A stretch of 64,000 nucleotides of DNA from Xiphophorus maculatus (taxonomy: Eukaryota; Chordata; Actinopteri; Cyprinodontiformes; Poeciliidae), in contig NC_036451.1 in NCBI RefSeq assembly GCF_002775205.1, forward strand, positions 1-64,000, in the 5' to 3' direction. Below the pieces are notes generated by a model, which was not told where the DNA came from, made no database searches, and saw only the letters and a list, made by a program, of their open reading frames with translations. Positions 1 through 9,664 of the stretch are shown piece after piece (position 1 is the first letter of the stretch; every line of letters begins with the position of its first letter). Made by a program: the position numbers and the translations under genes.

Positions 1-1186
1 GGGAAAATAGTAATCTTGAAGATAAAGCATGCTAACATTAATTGTTTTGTTTGTTTTGACGGGTTTTACCTTTTGGGAAAAAGGCAGCATTGAATTTGGT
101 AGAATTTCCCAGGGAACATCATAAACCTGTTTTCTCAACATCGTTATTTAAAAGTAGTGGAAATGTGATGCGTTAGCAGATAATGCATCAACAGGGGGGA
201 GAATGTTATAGGGTTATCTTTTATATTACTTGAATAATATTTTTTATTTTTGAAGAACATGTTTGATCCGTGTTACACATAAAAAGTGAAAGGAAAGATA
301 TGGTCTGGTGAAATATATGTTTCTTTTGAATGGATTTGAGTCGTTCTCCATTGAAACATGTTCTGATAATGGGCTAAAGGATTTTGAAACAATAGATAAC
401 AAATTTATAGCGATTAATGAAGCATATTTTGGTAAATTAACTTAGGAAAACAATTATAGAAATTAAAAATATTATTGTGTTAGCCATTTTCAGAGCATTA
501 ATTTAATGGAGCAAAAATGTTTAAAGAAATGTTTTGAAGAATCTGTTATTGATTAAAGTTATCACTAATCAGTAAAAGTACTCAGGTGGGATTATAATGA
601 TTTTTCTAAACTTGATTTTTGTTTTGATTTACATCCATTTAAAATGGTTCTGAATAGAACTTTAAATTCAACGACAAGCAAAAGACCTAGGTAAAATTGG
701 TATATTCTGAAAATGCCTAGATTTGTTAAATTATACATTGACATTATAATTTCTCCAGGTCTAACTCTTTTGAATTTTTGTTTAAGGAAAGCATGTTGAA
801 TGTTTTAGACAAATAACTAGTAAGATCCAGTTTGTACTATAAAAGTAATTTAAATTGGACTGTCTAATTCACTTTGATATTCATTGTTTTGATGATAAAT
901 GTAAACTGTACAACTGCAACAAATTTTAAGCTTTTGTTTATTGTTTTGTTTGTTTAGTTCTATTTTATAAGATTGGTTTAAGAGAAAGATCTGCATATGT
1001 TTAACATTTTGGCAAAACATTACTTTGGAAACATGTCTTTTGAAGCTGGTGGTAACAGGGTTTTGTGCATTAGTTTTCTCTGTTATTGCCTGTATATGTC
1101 TGTCCTACATCTGCTGAAGATCTAATACTTTCTTTGTCTAGTGTTTTGTTTCAGAAGAGGCAACACTTACAGAAACGTGAAGTGAC
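1..1186. other. AT-rich stretch without recognised gene
   Basis: No open reading frame of note and no recognisable repeat end was seen here. The sequence is AT-rich and looks intronic or like decayed repeat. It does not read as retroviral surface-subunit, pol or gag sequence in any frame I checked, although an env fragment follows directly. A pyrimidine-rich tract ending in CAG near 1152 could act as a splice acceptor 35 bases before the env start codon. By position it may lie in a very long cherp intron, because cherp exons on the minus strand begin at 17210. Confidence 0.5.
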
Positions 1187-1912
1187 ATGGAAAATACAGA
1201 TACTGATCCGACATACATCGATGCCATCGGAGTCCCTCGTGGAGTGCCTGATGAATATAAATTAGTTGATCAGGGTGGGGTTGAATCTACAATTTGTTGG
1301 TGGTGCACGATTAACAAAAACGTAGACGGAATAAATTACATCCATTACAATGTACAAAAACTGGGAAACTGGACACAGGCTGGTTTCGAGACAGTGTATG
1401 AACAGCTGGCTGCTACTTCACTGATGGCTTTTCAGAACCGCATAGCTCTTGACATGCTGCTGGCTGAGAAAGGAGGGGTGTGCATGATTTTTGGAGAAAA
1501 ATGTTGCACATTTTTACCAAACAATACAGCAGCTGATGGAAGCTTAACGAAGGCCATTACAGGGCTTTGCACCCTTAATGGCAAAATGAGGGAACACTCT
1601 GGAGTGGATACTTCCATGTGGGATGCATGGATGGATGCTTTTGGGAAGTATAGAAACCTTGTGTCCTCTGTCTTAGTATCAATTGCAGTTTTTGCTGCAA
1701 TTTTGACTTTGTGTGGATGTTGTTTTGTTCTGTGCCTGCGTTCTTTGTTTAACCGTCTCATTACCACAGCGATTTCACCCATGGAGGACCAGATGGCACA
1801 GATGTATCCTTTATTAGAGAAAAAATCTGGTGTTGACAAAGCCTACTCTGATGATGACTCTTCTTCTGACAGGTATCCAGATCCTAATTTTTGGACTGGG
1901 TATAACCCCTGA
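1187..1912 (+). CDS. Endogenous retrovirus env, transmembrane subunit only
   Basis: Intact 241-codon reading frame for the TM part of a gamma-type retroviral envelope, the subunit that anchors the spike and carries the fusion machinery. Visible features are a heptad-like leucine/alanine region near residues 65-95, a CX6CC motif (Cys99, Cys106, Cys107) of the kind that bonds SU to TM in gamma-type envelopes, a hydrophobic membrane span at about 159-185 rich in Val/Ile/Cys, and a 50-residue cytoplasmic tail with an acidic serine cluster. The surface subunit, signal peptide and furin site are absent, so the frame starts near the SU/TM boundary or inside TM. A 3' LTR follows at 2027. No gag or pol is present upstream. 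Either a 5'-truncated provirus that happens to stay open, or a spliced host-captured remnant; the sequence alone does not decide. Confidence 0.75.
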   Translation: MENTDTDPTYIDAIGVPRGVPDEYKLVDQGGVESTICWWCTINKNVDGINYIHYNVQKLGNWTQAGFETVYEQLAATSLMAFQNRIALDMLLAEKGGVCMIFGEKCCTFLPNNTAADGSLTKAITGLCTLNGKMREHSGVDTSMWDAWMDAFGKYRNLVSSVLVSIAVFAAILTLCGCCFVLCLRSLFNRLITTAISPMEDQMAQMYPLLEKKSGVDKAYSDDDSSSDRYPDPNFWTGYNP

Positions 1913-2010
1913 GTGTAAAAATGTTTGCTTTCCAAAACATGAACTTCCAGTTTGAAAATCATTTGAAGTGACTGTTTTTAGAGGGATAAGGGGCATGGAA
2001 CAAATATTCG

Positions 2011-2026
2011 ATAAACAGGAGGGAAC
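2011..2026 (+). other. Polypurine tract of the endogenous retrovirus
   Basis: A purine-rich run (ATAAACAGGAGGGAAC) sits immediately before a TGTTGG start. This is the normal position of the plus-strand primer in a retrovirus, just upstream of the 3' LTR, and it fits the env fragment ending 100 bases earlier. Confidence 0.5.
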
Positions 2027-2623
2027 TGTTGGATAAATTGTATTATTAGTAATTATCAAATATTTGTTGTATCATGTAGCCTTGTAGTTACATTTAGATA
2101 ATGTTTCTGTGTGTTAAATAACTTTGATTCTATCCTGAGACTGCCCTGGGAAATAGGGGTGACAGCTACTCTCAGCAGCTGTTGCCCTGCAGGACTTCCT
2201 ACAAGACAGAGGTATTAATTGCTCCCAGCAGAGTTTTACAGGCCTGACAATAAACTCTGCTCTGTGCTTCTTTGTGATACAAAGCCGTTGCTTTGAAGCT
2301 ATGCAATGTGTCTTGTTTCACACCGGGCCTGGAGCAAGAAAGATTTAGAGTATAGATAACATGTGTCTAGAAGTGAATGTTATTTAGCGCTGCAACCATG
2401 TGATGAATGCTTTGACCCCACCCCATAGGGTTGCAGCGCCCCTTGTGGCAGGTTCCTAAAGATCAATAAAATAGAGGGAGCGGGAGATGTGTTTCCAGAG
2501 TAGGTGGAGATTTGTAACTGGAAACATCTCTCTGTCTGCTCTCCTCGCGAGTATAAAAGAATCTAACTCTCTTGTCTTTCCTGTATTTGTTTAATTGTCT
2601 CTAATAGGTATTTAGACCTGACA
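2027..2623 (+). repeat. 3' LTR of the endogenous retrovirus
   Basis: A candidate LTR of about 597 bp starts TGTTGGATAAATTG right after the polypurine tract and ends ACCTGACA, giving the TG...CA ends expected of LTRs. It contains AATAAA signals near 2250 and 2466 and a TATAAAA near 2553. The boundary with the following LINE is sharp, with the LINE starting almost at once after CA. No matching 5' LTR lies in the window, so the ends are inferred and target duplication cannot be checked. Confidence 0.5.
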
Positions 2624-4271
2624 CTCTCCCACTATCTATGGCCGGGAGGATTAACGCCATTAAAATGGTGGTGTTACCTCGATTTCTTCATTTATTTCAA
2701 TCTGTCCCATGTTTTATTGGTGTATCCTACTTCAGACAATTAGATTCTATTATTATTCCTTTTATTTGGGGCTATAAAAGAGTCAGAATTTCAAAAAAAC
2801 ACTTATGTAAATCAGGAATGGAGGGTGGGTTCTCCCTACCAGACTTCAAGCATTATTACTGGGCTTGCCATTTATACATCCTAGCATGGTGGAGGAAGGG
2901 CCCACTCTCATCTGATGTGACTTGTCCTACCTGGTTATCTTTAGAGCGTCTGCACTGTTGTAATTCGTCTCTAACCGCCCTCCTTAACAGCCCCATTAAA
3001 GTCAGTAAAACACTCTATACCAATAGTTTTGTCATTGGCAATACTATCAGAATCTGGAAACAGATACAAACATTTATAAAAGCTCCAGAGGTTTACTTTG
3101 ACACTCCGATCTGTGAAAATCACTCCTTTGCACCAGGTCTCAGTGACGCCGTCTTTCGGGCGTGGAGAATGAAGGGCATCAGTGTGATTGGTGACCTATA
3201 TATTAGTGGAACTTTTGCATCTTTTGCACAGTTATGTTCCGAGTATAATCTTCCTCCATCAAGTTTTTTCCGTTATCTGCAGGTTCGGGACTATGTTAGG
3301 AAAAATGTATCGGATGGTGGAACTTTAATGAAACATGATACCCTGGAAGAAATAAATAAATTTGATCCTGTCAATCGGGGGGCAGTGTCACACTTTTATA
3401 GGATCTTTAATGGTATGCGTGTAGATACAACCAGGATTAAGAAAGCATGGGAGGATGAGTTAGGGCAACAGCTATCTGAAGAACTGTGGGAGGAGGGTTT
3501 GAAAAGTATACAAGAATGTTCTGTCAATGCCAGACACAATCTCATACAGTTCAAAACTATACATAGGCTCCATTATTCGAGGGAGAAGCTGAGCACTTTC
3601 TTTACTAGTGTGTCTCCAATTTGTAATCGTTGTCGGACTGCTATTGGTAACTTGACACACGCCTTCTGGTCATGTGTTCAGCTTCACTCATTCTGGAAGA
3701 AAATTTTTAATTTTTTTTCCAACAGCTTTTGGGAAAAAATGGGATCCAGAACCTCTTATTGCCATCATCGGGGTCTCCAGTGCTTTGCGATCAGCCACTA
3801 AAAATGAGAAAATGGCGGTTTTGTTTGGTACGGTGATTGCTAAAAGATTGATTTTGAGATTTTGGAAAAAGGACTTCGTGCCCACATTTGATTTGTGGTT
3901 GGGAGAACTAGCAAATACTCTGCATCTGGAAAGACTGAGATATCACAACGAAGATAAAGTCAGTGTGTTTGAGAAAATATGGGACCCTGTACTAAAATTC
4001 CTTCAATGAAAAAGTGTCTATTTCAGACCTGTCACTGCTTAATACCCTGTATAACTGTCCGGTTTTTTTTTTATACGCTTGTGGAAAGGTTTGGATCAAT
4101 TTGTGATGTTTTTGCCATGTTGTCTTGACGATGTAAGTGTTTTATGATGTGCCGTTTGTGCGGGTAAGGGATGGGTGGGGATTTGATCTGTTATGTTAAT
4201 TTAGGTATGTTCATGTATGGAAAATTTATGTATGCAAAATTTAATTAAAAAAAAAAAAAAAAAAAAAAAAA
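2624..4271 (+). mobile_element. 5'-truncated L1-like LINE with poly(A) tail
   Basis: The 3' part of a non-LTR retrotransposon. The conceptual protein matches the C-terminal third of L1/Tx1-type ORF2, and the same protein layout is seen in the larger L1 at 34920-37592 of this window (for example FRYLQVRDYV here against [11 protein letters not shown] there). A 3' UTR of about 235 bp and a 26-base A run (4246-4271) end the element, as expected of target-primed reverse transcription. The 5' truncation abuts the retroviral LTR. Confidence 0.75.
2638..4009 (+). pseudogene. L1-like ORF2 C-terminal fragment, frameshifted
   Basis: Reads as ORF2 downstream of the reverse transcriptase, beginning in the stretch with MVVLPRFLHLFQ (the thumb-adjacent segment common in L1 ORF2) and running on to a cysteine/histidine knuckle (CNRCRTAIGNLTHAFWSC). 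The first frame is open from 2638 to 3801; the second, starting near 3674, carries on the same protein to 4009, so a frameshift lies around 3700. A run of Ts at 3709-3719 is the likely slip site. No endonuclease or catalytic RT motif remains, so this copy cannot mobilise itself. Confidence 0.7.
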
Positions 4272-4506
4272 GAATGTAAAATTCTAAATATATTGAAGGT
4301 CTCCTGAAAATATTTTCGAAAAATTTACTACCAAGTCAAATTCTATTTGTTACCTTTGACTGGTCTTAATTTGGGCTAATTTAATTTACTACCTTTTTCT
4401 ACCTTTCGGAAACCCTGCACAATATATATTGTGATGGGTGGTGGTAACGATATCACGTTATGTTTGCATGAAACTTACAATAGAATCCACTAAAATATAT
4501 ACATAT

Positions 4507-4538
4507 ATTCCACTAAAATATATACATTTTAGTGGAAT
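4507..4538. repeat. Short hairpin
   Basis: A 13-bp perfect inverted repeat (ATTCCACTAAAAT and its complement) separated by six bases, preceded by a further direct copy of the left arm. It lies in AT-rich DNA between the LINE and the Tc1-like element. It may be the remnant of a small inverted-repeat transposon. Confidence 0.5.
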
Positions 4539-5100
4539 GTATATATTTGCATGTGTTAAAGATTGTTTAACACTTAATTTTTTGGATGTTATTTGAATGT
4601 AATGTTTCAACTGTTTTGTTTTAGGTTGCTTCGTATCACTGCCGGGTCTCCCTTGAAAAAAATCTCATTTTATGTGAGACCTGGCAATGATCAGCAGTCT
4701 CAATGATGACTACTCGGTTAAATCAAAGTTAACCAGGTAAACCAGGTGCTGGTAATAAAATTAGAATATCATGAAAAAGTTTATTTAAATCAGTAATTCC
4801 ATTGAAAAATGAAACTTGTTTATTACGCTTGTTCATTACACAAAGAGCAATGTATTTCAAATGTTTATTTTGTTTAATGTTGATGATTTTTACTGACAAC
4901 TAATGAAAACGTCAAATTCGATATCTCAGAAAATTAGAATATTTTGAGAAGGTTCAATATTGAAGGCACTTGGTGCCACACTCTGATCAGCTAATTAATT
5001 CAAAACACCTGCAAAGGCCTTTAAATGGGCCCTAGTCTAGTTTAAGTGTAAACTAGTCTAGACTAAAACTAGAAATCTAGTTTTGTAGGCTAAACAATTA

Positions 5101-6180
5101 TGGCTACATTTAAAATGTATCGGAGATTCACAAAGAGTGGACTGCAGCTGGAGTCAGTGCTTCAAGAACCTCCACACACAGATATATGCAAGACATGGAT
5201 TTCAGCTGTCGCATTCCTTTTGTTAAACCACTCTTGAAAATGAGACGGCATCAGAAAGTCTCACCTGGGCTGAAGAGGAAAAGGACTGGACTGCTGCTGA
5301 GTGATGTAAAGTTTTGTTCTCTGATGAAGGTAAATTTTATATTTCCTTTAAAAATCAGGTCCCCGAGACTGGAGGAAGAGAGAAGAGACCTCACAGCAAC
5401 AAGTGCCTCTTCTCTCTCTGCTTGAGGTCAAGTGTAACGTTTCCACAGTCAGTGATGGTTTAGGTGACATGTCATCTTCTGGTGTTGGTCCACCATGTTT
5501 TCTGAGGTCCAAGGTAAACACAGTCATCTACCAAGGAGCTTTAGAACAGTGGTCCCCAATCTTCTTAGTACCGTGGACCGGTTGAGACTTCGCATATTTG
5601 CTGCGGACCAGGGGGAAGTGGTTGCGCGCAAGACTTCGGAAATTTGCGGGACCGGGGGGAGGGGTGGCACGCGTCGAGACGACCGACACCGATGATGTTG
5701 CTGCTGTTTCTAACTCATTCTGCTGCTTGTGGGGTCAATGTTAACCGACAGAATCTGGTTAAAGAATTTTCAAATTAAAAAATCCTCCAAACTCAACACA
5801 TAAAACGGAAGTATTTAATTATTTCTTGTGCGGCCCGATACCAATTGGTCCACGGGGGTTGGGGACCACTGCTTTAGAGCACTTCATGCTTCCTGCTTCT
5901 GACCAACTTTATAAAGAGTGCCAAAGGTACCAGTACCTGGTTTAAGGATCATGCCATCCCTGTTCTTAATTGGCCAGCAAACTCTCCTGACTTAACCCCA
6001 TAGAAAATATATGAGCTTTTGTGAAGAGGAAGATGCGATACACCAGATTCAACAATTCAGAAGAGCTGAAGGTCACTATCAGAGCAACCTAGACTCTCAT
6101 AACACCTGAGCAGTGCCACAGACTGATTAGCTCCATGTCACGCCGCATTGCTGCAGTAATCCAGACAAAAGGAGCCCAAA
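5101..6180 (+). pseudogene. Tc1-like transposase remnant
   Basis: Fragments of a DDE transposase in shifting frames. Near 5255-5350 one frame reads LTWAEEEKDWTAAE then a stop, then VLFSDEGKF, which is the first catalytic-Asp region of Tc1 transposases. Near 6050-6180 the C-terminal part of the family follows, with the usual sequence ahead of a final basic stretch. Multiple stops and frameshifts, plus the 325-bp hAT insertion at 5547, make it non-functional. Confidence 0.65.
5547..5871. mobile_element. Non-autonomous hAT element nested in the Tc1 copy
   Basis: Terminal inverted repeats CAGTGGTCCCCAA and TTGGGGACCACTG bound 325 bp without coding capacity. An 8-bp target duplication flanks it, CTTTAGAA at 5539-5546 and CTTTAGAG at 5872-5879, with one mismatch. 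TIR sequence and 8-bp duplication are both diagnostic of the hAT superfamily. It inserted after the Tc1 element was in place. Confidence 0.85.
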
Positions 6181-6507
6181 TAAGTATTAAGTGCTATACT
6201 GTACATGCTCATACTTTTCATGTTCATATTTTTCAATTGGCCTACATTTCTAAAAATCCTTTTTTGTATTGGTCTTAAGTAATATTCTCATTTTCTGAGA
6301 TACCGAATTTGAGCTTTCATTACTTGTCAGTAATAATCATCAATATTACACAAAATAAACATTTGAAAAATATCAGTCAGTGTGTAATCAACAAATATAC
6401 AAGTTTCACTTCTTTCAATGGAATTACCGACTTAAATCAACTTTTTCATAATATTCTAATTTTATGGCCAGCACCTGGTTAACTTTGATTTAACCAGGTA
6501 GTCATCA

Positions 6508-6656
6508 TTGGGGCCTGCCATGCAAAGCAATGGCAGGAACCTATTACTATTGTCGGAGAGAAGCGTCTCTTTAAGTATTGGGGCCTGCCATGCAAAGCAA
6601 TGGCAGGAACCTATTACTCTACACCCAACAAAGTGTCTCTTTAATATTATTATAAT
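6508..6656 (+). repeat. Duplicated left tip of the Helitron-like unit
   Basis: Two tandem copies with a 70-bp period start at 6508 and 6578. Each begins TTGGGGCCTGCCATGC and holds a palindrome (CCTGCCAT...ATGGCAGG). The same tip occurs once at 37991, where it is the left end of a single copy of the element, so it represents the genuine left terminus. It is present only at the left edge of the array, not at the internal unit junctions. Confidence 0.75.
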
Positions 6657-9600
6657 TCTTTATTTTTCTTCCGTAACCGTTAATGCGGCTCGTACCGCTG
6701 GGTGCACACCTACAAATGAGGTATCAAAACGTGCAGAAAATTCACGCCATTGGAGCTATTACTTGTGGTGGGATTTGGGCTTAACGTGGCGACATAATTC
6801 GCAAAAAACTACGAAAAAAACCCCATTATAACTCAATGGGAAAAATCCTAGAAATACCCTATTTTTGAGGATTTGCTGTGTCGTCACAAATTCACCTAGA
6901 AATGCCATTCAAATTTCATTTTGTAGATACGTCTGTGATCTCTTCGAAAGTGAAGACGGCTCGTCGATACCAGTTACGGTTTGTCCACAATTTGCCTCTA
7001 AGCGACCCAAACTTTCTCATTTTTGCTGAAATTACAGTGACAGCCGATCTCGGTTCAGATCTGGGCACAACATTTCTTTCTCTCATCACTGTAAATGCTC
7101 TGAGTGAGGTACAGATATGAATCTCGGGACTATCGCAGAAGACACATTGAACTGTCATACGCTCGAAACGCTTTTCGAATATGTATTACGGTTCCCGAAC
7201 AAGAAGGATTTGTTTCCAATGCTTTTTTTCAGTAAAGTGTGTTTGCTCAAACACACTTGTGTGTTTGAGAGCTCACAGCTCAGAGCTCACACCTGCTGAG
7301 ACCATTATTTGCCATAGCAACGGAACTCAAGAGGCTATTGGCTGCTGATTTGGACTACGAATACGCATCGCTGTAGTTCTATCTATCCTCAGTTGAAACA
7401 GATCAGGACTGAGAACTGGCCTTTAGAACTACTGCTGCTATGGGCTGTATATAACTGATTTAACTCAGTAACTGTTACACATGGGATTAGTTTGGAACTT
7501 TAAAATGGAGCATAATAATAATTTCAAAATAAAAGCCTTGAATAGTTTTACATCAGGTAATTGCTGTTTTTGGCTTTATTTGACGTTTTCATCCAAAGCA
7601 CTGTTACACATGGGATTACTTTGGAACTTTAAAATGGAGAATAATAATAATTTCAAAATAAAAGCCTTGAATATTTTTACATCAGGTAATTGCTTTTTTT
7701 GGCCGTATATGACTTTTTCATCCAAAGCAATGTTACACATGGGATTAGTTTGGAACTTTAAAATGGAGAATAATAATTTCAAAATAAAAGCCTTGAATAT
7801 TTTTACATCAGGTAATTGCTGTTTTTGGCTTTATTTGACGTTTTCATCCAAAGCACTGTTACACATGGGATTACTTTGGAACTTTAAAATGGAGAATAAT
7901 AATAATTTCAAAATAAAAGCCTTGAATAGTTTTACATCAGGTAATTGCTGTTTTTGGCTTTATTTGACGTTTTCATCCAAAGCACTGTTACACATGGGAT
8001 TACTTTGGAACTTTAAAATGGAGAATAATAATAATTTCAAAATAAAAGCCTTGAATATTTTTACATCAGGTAATTGCTTTTTTTGGCCGTATATGACTTT
8101 TTCATCCAAAGCAATGTTACACATGGGATTAGTTTGGAACTTTAAAATGGAGAATAATAATTTCAAAATAAAAGCCTTGAATATTTTACATGACGTAATT
8201 GCTCTTTTTGGCCGTATATGACTTTTTCATCCGAAGCAATGTTACACATGGGATTAGTTCGGAACTTTAAAATGGAGCATAATAATAATTTCAAAATAAA
8301 AGCCTTGAATATTTTTACATCAGGTAATTGCTGTTTTTGGCTTTATGTGACTTTTTCATCCAAAGCACTGTTACACATGGTATTAGTTTGGCCCTTTGAA
8401 ATGAATATTAACAAAAATTTCAAAATAAAAGCCTTGAATATTTTTACATCATGTAATTGCTCTTTTTGGCTTTATTTGACTTTTTCATCCAAAGCACTGT
8501 TACACGTGGTATTAGTTTGGCCCTTTGAAATGAAGCTTAACAAAAGTTTCAAAATAAAAGCCTTGAATATTTTTACATGACGTAATTGCTCTTTTTGGCT
8601 TTATTTGACTTTTTCATCCAAAGCACTCTTACACATGGGATTAGTTCGGAACTTTAAAATGGAGCATAATAATAATTTCAAAATAAAAGCCTTGAATATT
8701 TTTACATCAGGTAATTGCTGTTTTTGGCTTTATGTGACTTTTTCATCCAAAGCACTGTTACACGTGGTATTAGTTTGGCCCTCTGAAATGAAGCATACTG
8801 AAAATTTCAAAATAAAAGCCTTGAATATTTTTACATCATGTAATTGCTTTTTTTGGCCGTATATGACTTTTTCATCCACAGCACTGTTACACATGGGATT
8901 AGTTTGGAACTTTAAAATGGAGCAAAGTAATAATTTCAAAATAAAAGCCTTGAATATTTTTACATCATGCAATTGCTGTTTTTGGCTTTGTATGACTTTT
9001 TCATCCAAAGCACTGTTACACATGGTATTAGTTTGGCCCTTTGAAATGAAGATTAACAAAAATTTCAAAATAAAAGCCTTGAATATTTTGACATCATGTA
9101 ATTGCTCTTTTTGGCTTTATTTGACTTTTTCATCCAAAGCACTGTTACACATGGTATTAGTTTGGCCCTTTGAAATGAAGCATACTGAAAATTTCAAAAT
9201 AAAAGCCTTGAATATTTTTACATGACGTAATTGCTCTTTTTGGCTTTATTTGACTTTTTCATCCAAAGCACTCTTACACGTGGTATTAGTTCAGAACTTT
9301 AAAATGAAGCATACTGAAAATTTCAAAATAAAAGCCTTGAATACTTTTACATCAGCTACTTGTGTTTTGAGCATTATATAACTATTTTAACCCAAGGACT
9401 ATTACGCATGGGATTAGTTTGGCCCTTTGAAATGAAGCATACTGAAACTTCCAAAATAAAAGCCTTGACAACATTTTAAATCGTACCGAACGGTGCACGT
9501 CCGCCTCGCTTAACGTTCTTGCGGTTCTCCGCGTGCCACTGGTGACGTCGCGGCGTTCTTTGGCGTCGACGCCGATTTGTGGCGCGACGACGCCGGGCCC

Positions 9601-9657
9601 GAACCCCACGGGCGCGCCTTGGCAGGCCCCGTCTAAATTTCTTCCGAAATTTTCTAG
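6657..9657 (+). repeat. Array unit 1
   Basis: Left block at about 6657-7470, including a hairpin around CTCAAACACAC, then about 16 copies of the ~129-bp repeat (7470-9480), then a CpG-rich block (9481-9640) and the terminal hairpin with CTAG at 9654-9657. It is the longest of the four units, entirely because of extra 129-bp repeats. A higher-order duplication is visible: the pattern of variants near 7570-7785 recurs near 7955-8170. Confidence 0.75.
7470..9480 (+). repeat. 129-bp tandem repeats of unit 1
   Basis: Sixteen copies of a motif marked by GCCTTGAATATTTTTACATC and CATGGGATTAGTTTGG. Copies differ by substitutions and by the number of AAT triplets (126 against 129 bp), so the period stays a multiple of three and open reading frames of 246, 120 and 206 codons run through consecutive copies. 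A recurrent variant changing CATCAGG to CATGACG moves the reader into a stop. I treat these reading frames as a by-product of the period, not as genes. Confidence 0.85.
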
Positions 9658-9664
9658 TTATAGT

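Larger units (their letters stand above)
4701..6510. mobile_element. Decayed Tc1/mariner transposon
   Basis: Inverted repeats bound this segment. An inner pair (CCAGGTGCTGG followed by AATTAGAATATCATG-type sequence) lies near 4743-4800 and reappears complemented near 6420-6480. An outer pair (CAATGATGACTAC plus GTTAAATCAAAGTTAACC) lies at 4701-4736 and 6482-6510. The outer pair may be the true ends or the remains of a palindromic site into which the inner element jumped. Between them is a broken Tc1-type transposase and a nested hAT insertion. The right end merges with the first tip of the Helitron-like array. Confidence 0.65.

Noticed and set aside
6878-7120. 80-codon and 60-codon frames conserved in the left blocks of the array
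   Set aside because: They recur because the units are copies of each other; they differ by frame-neutral and frame-breaking changes alike and are disrupted in the single copy at 37991.
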